Shown piece after piece: positions 33,301-40,327 of a DNA stretch of 47,180 nt. Under the pieces are notes generated by a model, which had not been told where the DNA came from, did no database searches, and worked only from the letters and a program-made list of their open reading frames with translations. Source of the stretch: CAZVRZ01 sp964629965. GTDB taxonomy: Bacteria; Chloroflexota; Anaerolineae; Anaerolineales; UBA4823. The stretch is from the NCBI GenBank assembly GCA_964629965.1, contig CAZVRZ010000022.1, positions 1-47,180 of the forward strand, read 5' to 3'. Every line of letters starts with the position of its first letter. Within the stretch, counting starts at the first letter, position 1. The position numbers and the translations under genes are program-made.

Positions 33301-35124
33301 TTCAGCACGGTGGCCGGGCTGGCGCTGCAAGGCGATGTGAGTGCAGTGATCACCAGCACCACGCCCATGCTCGGCCCGCTGCAAGACAACGGCGGCCCGG
33401 TCTTTACCCAGGCGCTGCTAAGCGGTACTCCGCAGGGCAGCCCGGCGATTGACGCCTGCACTGGGTACAGCGCTTGTGTCTCTACGGCAGTGGATGCGCG
33501 CGGTTTCGCCCGCCCGGTGGACGGTGACGAAGATGGCAACCTGGCTTGCGATCTGGGCGCCTATGAATATTATCCGCCGCCAAGGGTGGTTTCGTTGACA
33601 CGTTTAGACCCCTGCGCTGGGTACAGCGCCTGCCCCAGTAATGCAGCTAGCGTGCGATTCGAGGTGCGCTTCAACCAAGAGGTATCCGGCGTGGACAATA
33701 CGGATTTCAATCCCAGTGCAAACGGACCCGTGGGCGCGTCGGTGAGCGCCGTAGAGCCGCAATATCTTGCGGCTCAATCTTACACCGTCACGGTGAATAC
33801 CGGTTCCGGCGATGGCACGCTGGGACTGGACGTGCTGGATGATGACAGCATCCGGAACCTGGATGGCAGTCCACTGGGAGGGAGTGGCGCAGGCAACGGC
33901 ACTTACACCGGCGGAGAAACCTACACCATCGACAAAACACCGCCGGAGACCAGCATTACCGCTCACCCGCCGGCACTGACCAACGCGATCACTGCCACGC
34001 TGGCCTTCAACAGCAGCGAGGCAGGCGCGATCTTTGAGTGCCGGTTGGATGGCGGCGGGTACGGCGGATTACCGCTTAGAGCTGAGTACAGCTCATGCGC
34101 AAGCCCGCAGGATTACTCCAACCTGGGCGAAGGTGCACACACCTTTGAGGTGCGCTCGCAGGATGCGGCCGGCAACCTGGATGCCTCCCCGGCGGCTTAC
34201 ACCTGGCTGATCGATATTGCGCCTCCCACTGTCAGCAGCGTGCGGCGTGCGAATAGCAGCCCAACCAATGCAGCCAGCGTGGCATTCATCGTAACTTTCA
34301 GCGAGGGGGTCAGCGGTGTGGATGCCGGCGACTTCAACCTGGCTGTAAGCGGCCTGAGCGGAACTAGCCTGTTAAACATGACTGGAGCGGGTGCAACCTA
34401 CACCGTAACGGTCGACGCCGGCTCCGGTGATGGCACGCTACGCCTGGACGTGCTGGACAATGACAGCATCCAGGATGCAGCCGGCGTTAAGCTGGGCGGA
34501 ACCGGTGCCGGTAACGGGGCCTACAGTCTCGGCGAAACATACACACTGGATCGCACTGCGCCGGATACCAGCCTGACCAACCAGCCGCCTGCCCTGAGCA
34601 ATGCCACCGGTGCAGAGTTGGCTTTCACCAGCAGCGAAGCAGGTTCCACTTTTGAATGCCGGCTGGATGGCGGAGCGTTTATCACCTGCACCAACCCCAA
34701 GGTCTACACCAACCTGGAAGAAGGCGCTCATACCTTTGAAGTGCGCTCGCAGGATGCAGTGGGCAACGTGGATGCTTCGCCGGCAGCCTACACCTGGACA
34801 GTGGACCTGACCGCTCCGACCGGCAGCGTGACGATCAACGCGGGAGCTGCAGAAACCGCCAGCGCCCAGGTCACCCTATCGCTGGCAGCCTCTGATGCCG
34901 GCAGCGGGGTTACGTTCGTCCAGGTGCGCAACGCGGGCGGCGCCTGGGGAGCATGGCTGGCCTATTCGCCGAGTATGAGTTGGACACTCCCGCCAGCCGC
35001 GGGCGAGAAGACGGTAGATGTACGCTACCAGGATGCAGCAGGAAATGTGAGTGAAGTGTACAGCGACACGATCCTGCTGACACAAACAGCGTTCTTTGTA
35101 TATTTGCCTGTGGCCATTCGCTAA
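30340..35124 (+). CDS. Giant secreted protein 2, paralogue of protein 1, with hairpin inserts
   Basis: 1594 residues. Same order as protein 1: signal peptide, jelly-roll/MAM-like domain, three FN3-like modules, beta-helix (from about 575) with a Gly-rich stretch (about 727-947; GGQGGDGGQGGNGGRGG), Ig-like modules, tail FFVYLPVAIR. It has one 86-residue Ig unit fewer in each of two places, which explains most of the length difference. The first 110 bases and the last 500 or so are nearly identical in DNA to gene 1, while the middle differs more. Relative to protein 1 it has extra hairpin-encoded peptides: LYSTELYPTHP after ETEKE, GGVLNAGGVLNA before STPYTFT, GVPPGVPPGV after VIDAC and YGGLPLRAEYSS before CASP. 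GGAGGA lies before the ATG. A strong hairpin terminator follows. Confidence 0.85.
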   Translation: MKRHPIFAKIISCLIIQAVFFTAVFSSVPVQAAPETEKELYSTELYPTHPSPRLAVPGWNIIMTEDFEDEFPNGLWNAYDMDGPNNGEYYWGKDDYYPADGEYSAWVAADGADALDPEDWNYPNYAQSRMEYGPFDLTGYDQAELVFDCWIDTEIDYDYFKWLVSIDGENYYGYRTSGGSFNWDWETITLDLTDVWTLGDVTGQPQVWIAFEFTSNDIITYYGVFLDNILLQGYVTPTAPPEDFNKISPANLGSSQPHALTLTWEGSYGMETYQVCIDQDDDDLCNDTWQTTAFTSTEISPLEAETTYYWQVQAVNAFTTTTANGGEWWSFTTAAQPPADFSKLGPADSAIEQGTPENAPIPTSASLEISWESSSGADGYEYCFDEADAVHPDDNATCDSTWLSGTFTNTVIAPLDLGTTYFWQVRSIHLDANTQADGGDWWSFTTIPPAPGSFAKTTPANAAANVSTNPTLSWGESAGAASYEYCYAVDSLPCSEALSAEYRSEWIDNGPTAAVNLHALSPSTTYYWNVRAVNPGGVTYADNTAGGVLNAGGVLNAGAISTPYTFTTRAPVDWLVTNANDSGAGSLRQAMADAGQGETILFDAILAGQVISLTSELVVDRNLVIDACGVPPGVPPGVLPCLDPQIQINGNGAARLFTVQAGVTATLRNLEVRNGNGTNGGGIQNAGTLTVENCTLAHNHAWGAGGGIYNSGVLTVTASAIYSNTVTGTDGGDGAVGASGTAGSYPSGMGGRGSNGGAGQTGGSGRGGGVYNSGRLYMLNTTLADNQAAGGQGGDGGQGGNGGRGGNGSNGGTGTTGFCTVTYGSASGGPGGNGGSGGMGGAGGSGGQGGDGGSGQGGGLFSAGISNLVNVTMSGNDTAHGTNGAGGSRGSGGAGGSGGAPGMGGSCVNFVYPCTCRTGISGSPGSSGSSGVIGTVGSAGNPGSTYGGGLYGSDGITVTLRSSLIALNAAALGVDGFGAAELEGPSLFSTVAGLALQGDVSAVITSTTPMLGPLQDNGGPVFTQALLSGTPQGSPAIDACTGYSACVSTAVDARGFARPVDGDEDGNLACDLGAYEYYPPPRVVSLTRLDPCAGYSACPSNAASVRFEVRFNQEVSGVDNTDFNPSANGPVGASVSAVEPQYLAAQSYTVTVNTGSGDGTLGLDVLDDDSIRNLDGSPLGGSGAGNGTYTGGETYTIDKTPPETSITAHPPALTNAITATLAFNSSEAGAIFECRLDGGGYGGLPLRAEYSSCASPQDYSNLGEGAHTFEVRSQDAAGNLDASPAAYTWLIDIAPPTVSSVRRANSSPTNAASVAFIVTFSEGVSGVDAGDFNLAVSGLSGTSLLNMTGAGATYTVTVDAGSGDGTLRLDVLDNDSIQDAAGVKLGGTGAGNGAYSLGETYTLDRTAPDTSLTNQPPALSNATGAELAFTSSEAGSTFECRLDGGAFITCTNPKVYTNLEEGAHTFEVRSQDAVGNVDASPAAYTWTVDLTAPTGSVTINAGAAETASAQVTLSLAASDAGSGVTFVQVRNAGGAWGAWLAYSPSMSWTLPPAAGEKTVDVRYQDAAGNVSEVYSDTILLTQTAFFVYLPVAIR
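30454..30484. repeat. Two hairpins inserted just after the signal peptide of giant gene 2
   Basis: GAGTTGTACTCAACT (30454 on) and GAGTTGTACCCAACTC (30469-30484) in tandem, period 15. The paralogue at the same spot (24963-24966) has only GAGTCTCTACG, so the insertion is visible by comparison. Confidence 0.92.
31972..32007. repeat. Two tandem 18-bp units (GGVLNA) in giant gene 2
   Basis: GCAGGCGGTGTACTCAAC at 31972 and 31990, identical. Gene 1 has no GTAC at the matching place (GGCGGTGTATCG, near 26480). Confidence 0.92.
32224..32259. repeat. Three 12-bp units (GVPP) in giant gene 2
   Basis: GGAGTACCGCCT at 32224 and 32236, then a diverged third (GGAGTACTGCCC, 32248-32259). It lies where gene 1 has SGLYPHLQ, at the transition into the beta-helix. 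Confidence 0.9.
34079..34094. repeat. GAGCTGAGTACAGCTC hairpin in an Ig-like module of giant gene 2
   Basis: Translated within LRAEYSSCAS. Giant gene 1 lacks it at the matching position (28478-28498, GEFAGGCAS). Confidence 0.9.
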
Positions 35125-35129
35125 TAATA

Positions 35130-35171
35130 AAAGAGTTGATGGATTGGCATGTGCCAATCCATCAACTCTTT
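35130..35171. terminator. Strong stem-loop terminator
   Basis: The stem reads AAAGAGTTGATGGATTGGCA against TGCCAATCCATCAACTCTTT (about 19-20 bp, no mismatch) with a very short loop, then TATAG. It lies six bases after the stop of giant gene 2 and also lies downstream of the converging GH2 gene, so it may work on both strands. Confidence 0.8.
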
Positions 35172-35182
35172 ATAGAAAGATC

Positions 35183-35252
35183 TTAGCAGTACGAGTTATA
35201 CAGCGACCGCTGTTATGAGTAAGATTAGCAGTATGAGTTATACAGCGACCGC
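35183..35252. repeat. 28-bp direct repeat at the 3' end of the GH2 gene
   Basis: TTAGCAGTACGAGTTATACA... (35183-35210) and TTAGCAGTATGAGTTATACA... (35225-35252), one mismatch, offset 42. The second copy contains the stop codon and last codons (LYNSYC) of the GH2 gene; the first is an extra copy beyond it. Confidence 0.9.
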
Positions 35253-38039
35253 GCCTGCAACGCTTGCTGTACTTTCTCCACCGTCCAACCGGCGTATTCG
35301 TGGGCATCGTATTCGTGGGCGCATTGAGCAGTCAAGTGCATGGTTTGCCCGGCAGGCAGGTCGAAGTAGTTGTCGCTGAAAACGATATCGGAACGGTGTT
35401 CTGTACCGTCATCGTCCAGACTCACTTCTACGAAGCGGGCCAGCGATTGGGCGCTGACATCGAAACTTAATTGGCCATTTTGAAGGCTAACGTTCGAAAT
35501 CTGTAAGCCAGGGTCCACCAGCTCCAGGTGCTTGCTGGGAGCAAAGGTGGAGATGCAGTGCGATACCGGGCGGGGTACCGGGGTCTGGTTAGCATCGTAC
35601 AGCTCGCATACGAAGATCAGCTTGCGGAGCCGGTTGTAATCAACCGCGATATTGGATGTAAAGTCCAGGCTGGCAACGAGGGTGTCGCTGAGGGCAGCGG
35701 CACGCACGAGCTTCTGGCCTTCTTCCAACACGGTACCGTCAAGCGTTTCCAGGCGCCAACGCACTTCGCCATCCCACGGTTCGGGCAGATCGCTGGTGAT
35801 ATGAATGCGCCTGGCGGTGTACTCAACGCAGGCGGCCGCCTTCCCCCCACCGGGTTCTCCTTCTTCCACCGAGAGCAGCAGCGGCGCAAAAAAGCGCCTG
35901 GCGGCATAGTGCAGCGCCTTCCAGCGCCCGTAGTAATCCAGGCTAGACCAGGAAGCCACCGGCCAGCAGTCGTTGAGCTGCCAGATCAAGGTGCCGCTGA
36001 CGCGCTTGCGGCTGCGCCGCCAGTGTTCCACGCCGTAGCGGATGCCCTCGGCTTGCAGTACCAGGCTGAGGTAAACCAGCGACTCGAAGTCCTTGGGGGT
36101 GCGGAAGGTGTCCGTCATCTGCGCCAGCATCAGGCCGTTGCCGTTGCCGCTGCGCTGGTGATGTTCCATGATGTACGAATTCATATTCCAGTCGGCCGGC
36201 CCAGCGTAAGTTTGGATGGTCTTGAAGGGGGGCAGCGCCTGGAAGCCAAACTCGCTCATAAAGCGCGGGTACTGGCTGCGATAGGCCGTAAACGGCTTGC
36301 GCCCGTGCCACACATCCCAGTAATGGCAATCGCCCTGAGCCTGGCCGTTGGGATTCTCAAAAGCGATATTGGAGGAAGCCGAGCTGGGCCAATAGGCCGT
36401 GTCGGGGTCTTCCATTTCGATGATCTCGGGCAGCATGTGGTGGAACATGCGATCATAACCGTCTTTCAGGCGCACGTTGAGCGGGTCATCCGGCTTGTTC
36501 CAGTGCCAATCGGCCCAGCCCTGTTCCATTTCGTTGTTGCCGCACCACAGCGCCAGGCAGGCGTGGTGGCGGACGCGGCGCACGTTGTCGATGGCTTCCT
36601 GGTGGACGTTGGCGAAGAATTCGGGATCGGCCGGGTAAATACCGCAGGCGAACATAAAATCCTGCCAAACCATGATGCCGTAGCGGTCGCACAAATCGAA
36701 GAACATATCTTCCGGATAGTAGCCGCCGCCCCACACCCGGATCATATTCATGTTGGCCTGCGCCGCCGAGCGGATGAGGCCTTCCAGATGCGCCTCGGTC
36801 AGGCGGGTGGGGAACGAGTCGGCCGGGATCCAGTCTGCGCCTTTAGCAAATACCGGCAGGCCGTTGACAAAGAAGGTGAACGACTTGCCCCATTCGTCGG
36901 GTTCCTGGATCAGTTCGATGGTGCGCAAGCCCATCTTGTAAATACGTGAATCGCGCTCTTCGCGTGAATCGCGCTCTTCGCGTGAATCGCGCTCTTCGCG
37001 ATCACCCTCAACCGAGAGCAAGCGCACTTCCACCTGGTAAAGCGGCCGCGCCGTACCCACAGCGCCCGGCCCACAACCGTTGGGCTGCCAAAGCTGCGGG
37101 TTGGGGATAGTAACTTCCAGAGTGGTGAACTGGTAATCGTAATCGGGTACTTGCATCAGCATTTCCTCGGCAACCGAAGTACTACCGTCTGGCGCGGTCA
37201 CGCGTAGAGACACTTGCGCTGGGTACAGCGCTTGCGCCGAGTACGGCTCGGCAGCCCGTAGTACGGGCGGGTCTGAGACCCGTGCGTTGGGTACAACTCC
37301 TAGCCCCGACGGCCCCGCCGTACCCGGCCCCGCCGTACCCGGCGGAAGAGTCTCTTCAGACCAATAATCGCATTCAACCTCGGCCTGGATGGTGACAGAC
37401 CCATTATCATGGTACTGGCGAAGGTGCACGTTCACCAGGCGCGCTGCGGTGTGGCCTTCCAGGCGGATATCTTTCCACACCCCGACGGTGGGCAGCTTGG
37501 GACCCCAGTCCCAACCCCAATGGCAGGGCGCCGTGCGGTCCGCCGGGAATATCGCCGCCGCCCTGCAAAGGCGGTTGAGCCTGCCTGGCGCGGATGAAAC
37601 TGACCGGCGCGCTGAAATAGATACGCAGTTCGTTTTCGCCAGGCCGCAGGAAATCTTTGACCTGCCATTCGAACTTGCGGAACATATTCTCGGTGTGTCC
37701 CAGGTAAATATCATTCAGATACACATCGGCAATGGTATCCAATCCATCGCAAATGAGGAAGATCTTCTGCTCGGCAAGCAATATTTCGCTGGCGGTAAAA
37801 GTGCGGCGGTATTCCCAGTCCGTTTCGGCCACCCACTGGACGCTATTCTCGTTATCGCCTACAAAGGGGTCGGGGATACGCCCCAAGGCCAGCAGATCAG
37901 TATGCACGCCGCCGGGCACCGTGGCCGGCAGCCACTCTATCATATTCGTGTCCGCTGTACCCAGCCCCGCTGTACCCAGCGGAGGCGCCGTTCCCACCTG
38001 GCGAAAATTCCAGCTACCGGTAAGAGATTGTAAAATCAT
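35225..38039 (-). CDS. Glycoside hydrolase family 2, beta-mannosidase-like, one frameshift
   Basis: About 935 residues when two frames are joined. The first frame (from MILQSLTGSWNFRQVG, with AAAGGTG before it) covers the sugar-binding jelly-roll, including VPGGVHTDLLALGRIPDPF and ETDWEYRRTF. Near 37520 it must shift to CHWGWDWGPKLPTVGVW and continues to the end. The catalytic part has AACLALWCGNNEMEQGW-type sequence (core WCGNNEME, acid/base Glu), FDLCDRYGIMVWQDFMFACG and the nucleophile region RFMSEFGFQALP. This pattern fits beta-mannosidases, which trim beta-1,4-linked mannose. It has no signal peptide, so it is cytoplasmic. Hairpin-derived parts are APPLGTAGLGTAD near the start, a 60-residue stretch around 37216-37345, the triple EERDSR, and AHEYDAHEYAG near the end. 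Confidence 0.82.
36945..36998. repeat. Three tandem 18-bp units (EERDSR) in the GH2 gene
   Basis: CGTGAATCGCGCTCTTCG at 36945, 36963 and 36981, identical. The unit spans CGCG-TGAAT-CGCG, a small hairpin without GTAC. It lies in a loop before IYKMGLRTIEL. Confidence 0.95.
37216..37345. repeat. Mixed hairpin array in the GH2 gene
   Basis: GCGCTGGGTACAGCGC (37216-37231), GCCGAGTACGGC, GCCCGTAGTACGGGC (37254-37268), CGGGTCTGAGACCCG (37268-37282), a TTGGGTACAA copy, and CCGCCGTACCCGGCGG (37330-37345) preceded by a partial copy. The 130 bases are in frame and add about 43 residues to an otherwise conserved Ig-like domain. Confidence 0.88.
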
Positions 38040-38060
38040 ATCAACACACCTTTCTGTTAA

Positions 38061-38227
38061 GCGCTGTACTCAGCGCACTGTACCCTTCGGAGAGTACGCT
38101 GGGGTACAGCGTCACCCTCGGGGCAGGCTCAGCGCAAGAGTAATGCATATTATATCAAACCCACTGCAACTCGGATTCACTCAGAGTTGTACTCAATTCA
38201 CTGTTGGGGCAGGTCTGAGACCTGCCC
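38061..38227. repeat. Intergenic hairpins between the GH2 and GH32 genes
   Basis: The 200-base gap holds GCGCTGTACTCAGCGC (38061-38076), two further GTAC sites around 38078-38110, GAGTTGTACTCAATTC (38184-38199), and a 21-base hairpin with stem GGGCAGGTCT (38207-38227) of the GGTCTGAGACC family. No gene is seen. Confidence 0.85.
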
Positions 38228-38239
38228 GTACTACTCAGC

Positions 38240-40024
38240 TCAAGCGACGTTCTCTGTCGCCGCGACGTTCTCTGTCGCAAGAGTCCACACCTGCCACTCG
38301 TACGTTTCCGCATCACCGGGAACCAGGGCGATGCGAAGACCGGGGTGGGCATCTGCGGTGTACCGCTTCGCCAGGTGCGGGCGAAAGCAGGCAGTGATAG
38401 CTTCTTGCTCGTTGATAAAAACCTCAACTACGCAGCCATCGATGAAGATGTGCAGGTCCAGCTCTTCATCACCGGAGAAGGGTAGCCGGCAAATCTCATC
38501 CAGGCAGGTTAAGACCACCGTAGAATTCGTGGGTGGCTCCGCCGGATGAACTGCATCCGCCGGCCCCCTCGACGATGATCGATCCATCAAAGCCCCTGCA
38601 GCCGCCACATCCAATTCCAACAAGACCGGGTAAGTTGTTCCATTATCATCCAGGATAGAGAGCCCGGCAATTTGTTGGCTGGGCAGTATTCGTGTGCGCT
38701 TTTCGACAGAAAAACGCACACGAAGCTTGATCTCAAGGCAGTTGCCATATATCTCAGAGACTCTATTTTGGCTATGCGCAACATTCGTGTGCGCAACGAG
38801 TTCTTTTCGCAGACTGGTTAATGCGGCGATCGGGCGCTGGTGCAGCCGGCCTTGTTCATCCAACGTGACCTGGCGCGGCAGGCTCAGGCAGCCCTGCCAA
38901 TGCCCGTTGCCCGGCGCCGGCCGTCCAGAGCACGTCTTAATCCAGCCTACTAAAATATACCCTTCGCCAACCAGGGATGGATCGCAATTGTTGAAGGTAT
39001 TGGTGGCGTAGAACGCCTTGCCGTGATCCAGCGGCCGCCATTCGCCTGCATCAAATTGCAGCGCAGAATTCGTGGGATCAGAATTCGTGTGCATGGGAGT
39101 ATCCACCAATTTCCCAACGGAATAGATCACCGGGCCGTATGGCGAGACAATGAGCACCGATTTTTCACCAAACCGGAGCAGGTTCGGGCACTCCCAGCCC
39201 TTTCCCAGCCCCGCTGTACCCAGCCCCGCTGTACCCAGCGGAGGCGTACCCCGGCACAGCCGGCCTTTGAATTTCCACGTGTGCAGATCGGGCGATTGAG
39301 TTGAGCACAACTCGTACAAGAACACGCTGCCGAAATTCTCACCAAAGTATTTTCCCACCAGCACCATGCGCCAGGTGTCGCCATCCTTCCAGATATAGGG
39401 ATCGCGCCAATCGTAAATCTTGCGCCCTTCCTGGCGCAAAATGGGATTTTCGGGCGAACGCTGCCAGTGGGTCAGCGTTTCATCCGCCAAGCTGTGATCT
39501 GTACAGTAGGCGGCCCAGTGCTGCGCACCGCACCTGACATTCCATAGCAGGGGCAAAGCCCACTTGCCACCGATACTGGTATAGAAAATGACCGGCCGGC
39601 CTTCGTCCAGAATGCAGCAGCCCGAGAAACAGTGCTGCTCCCCCAGCTCAACGGCGGGTGTCAGGGCAATGGGCAAATGCTCCCAGGTCACCAGGTCGCG
39701 GCTGCGGGCATGCCCCCAATGGATATGCCCCCATTTCGCCGCGTAGGGGTTCAACTGGTAAAACAGGTGATAATACCCGTTGACGTAGATCGTACCATTG
39801 GGATCGTTCATCCACTGGGCAGGAGGCAAAAAATGATAGCGCGGCCGCAGTGGGTCGGCCTGCGCCAGGGGTGCAGCGGCCTGTAAAGCCTTTTCGGCCG
39901 CTGTATTCGTGTCCGCTGTGGGCGCTGTACTCAGCGCAAGCCCCGCTGTACCCAGCGGAGGTGCCATATTCGTGTGCGGAGGAATTTCGGGAGACCGTAT
40001 TCGTGTGCGGTGAGAGTTGGACAT
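38240..40024 (-). CDS. Glycoside hydrolase family 32, beta-fructosidase (invertase/levanase type)
   Basis: 594 residues; family members are usually around 480-500. The five-bladed propeller signatures are all present: WMNDPNG (nucleophile Asp, about residue 73), FSGCC, DWRDPYIW (transition-state Asp) and WECPNLL (acid/base Glu). A beta-sandwich end follows with LDLHIFIDGCVVEVFINE. It should hydrolyse sucrose or fructans; with no signal peptide, it acts in the cytoplasm. The start is uncertain: no good ribosome-binding site, and residues 1-57 are mostly hairpin-encoded (APPLGTAGLALSTAP, HTN, DTN). The excess length comes from that leader, from TPPLGTAGLGTAGLG (39206-39235), from HTNVAH and EKRTRI segments, from GPADAVHPAEPP, and from the final ATENVA pair. 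Confidence 0.88.
   Translation of the reverse strand: MSNSHRTRIRSPEIPPHTNMAPPLGTAGLALSTAPTADTNTAAEKALQAAAPLAQADPLRPRYHFLPPAQWMNDPNGTIYVNGYYHLFYQLNPYAAKWGHIHWGHARSRDLVTWEHLPIALTPAVELGEQHCFSGCCILDEGRPVIFYTSIGGKWALPLLWNVRCGAQHWAAYCTDHSLADETLTHWQRSPENPILRQEGRKIYDWRDPYIWKDGDTWRMVLVGKYFGENFGSVFLYELCSTQSPDLHTWKFKGRLCRGTPPLGTAGLGTAGLGKGWECPNLLRFGEKSVLIVSPYGPVIYSVGKLVDTPMHTNSDPTNSALQFDAGEWRPLDHGKAFYATNTFNNCDPSLVGEGYILVGWIKTCSGRPAPGNGHWQGCLSLPRQVTLDEQGRLHQRPIAALTSLRKELVAHTNVAHSQNRVSEIYGNCLEIKLRVRFSVEKRTRILPSQQIAGLSILDDNGTTYPVLLELDVAAAGALMDRSSSRGPADAVHPAEPPTNSTVVLTCLDEICRLPFSGDEELDLHIFIDGCVVEVFINEQEAITACFRPHLAKRYTADAHPGLRIALVPGDAETYEWQVWTLATENVAATENVA
38244..38278. repeat. Two GCGAC-type hairpins at the very end of the GH32 gene (ATENVA x2)
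   Basis: GCGACGTTCTCTGTCGC at 38244-38260 and 38262-38278, period 18. They encode the last 12 residues; the stop codon follows directly. The same hairpin, with one stem-adjacent base changed, is at 19095-19111. Confidence 0.93.
38543..38559. repeat. GGATG-type hairpin in the GH32 gene
   Basis: CGGATGAACTGCATCCG, stem CGGATG/CATCCG, loop AACTG. It is translated as ADAVHP. Copies occur in both giant genes (25985-26001, 31499-31515, again read as DAVHP) and between genes near 15249. Confidence 0.85.
39206..39235. repeat. Two tandem 15-bp GTAC units in the GH32 gene
   Basis: CAGCCCCGCTGTACC at 39206 and 39221, followed by CAGCGG, which closes the last hairpin. They are translated as LGTAGLGTAG next to the catalytic WECP motif. 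Confidence 0.92.
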
Positions 40025-40075
40025 ATGTCAAGTGTACCCTATTTTTACCCAGAGTTGTGTGCAACTCACGCGTCT

Positions 40076-40327
40076 CTAAACAAACTGCCGGTGAGGGCCA
40101 CCCCGGCGCACCGGAGCCCATTCAATCATCAAACCCACCAGAGTCACCCGCATAGAAGGGGTAAAGCAGGTGTCTTCAACACCCAAGGCCAGGGTAGTCG
40201 CCCTGGCCTTCGGCGTGTCGGACACATCCTCCACGCCCAATTCAACATCCGTCGCCCGCCTGGACGTTCCATAAGGCGCATCTTCTACGTCAATCGCAGT
40301 CGTCGTTACCTTGGTGGGTGCCATCAA
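40076..40327 (-). CDS. Small phage-module protein with threefold internal repeat
   Basis: 83 residues, starting inside the stop of the upstream gene (ATGA). About residues 9-63 consist of three related 17-18-residue units around AIDVEDAPYGTSRRATDV, LGVEDVSDTPKARATTL and LGVEDTCFTPSMRVTLV. This suggests three beta-hairpins or a small beta-roll. No known family is recognised. It is the last gene of the phage-like operon, where tail or accessory baseplate parts are often found. Confidence 0.6.
   Translation of the reverse strand: MMAPTKVTTTAIDVEDAPYGTSRRATDVELGVEDVSDTPKARATTLALGVEDTCFTPSMRVTLVGLMIEWAPVRRGGPHRQFV

Noticed and set aside
5985..35121. C-terminal tails as LPXTG sortase signals
   Set aside because: There is no LPxTG, no following membrane helix and no basic tail after it; the protein ends at the Arg.
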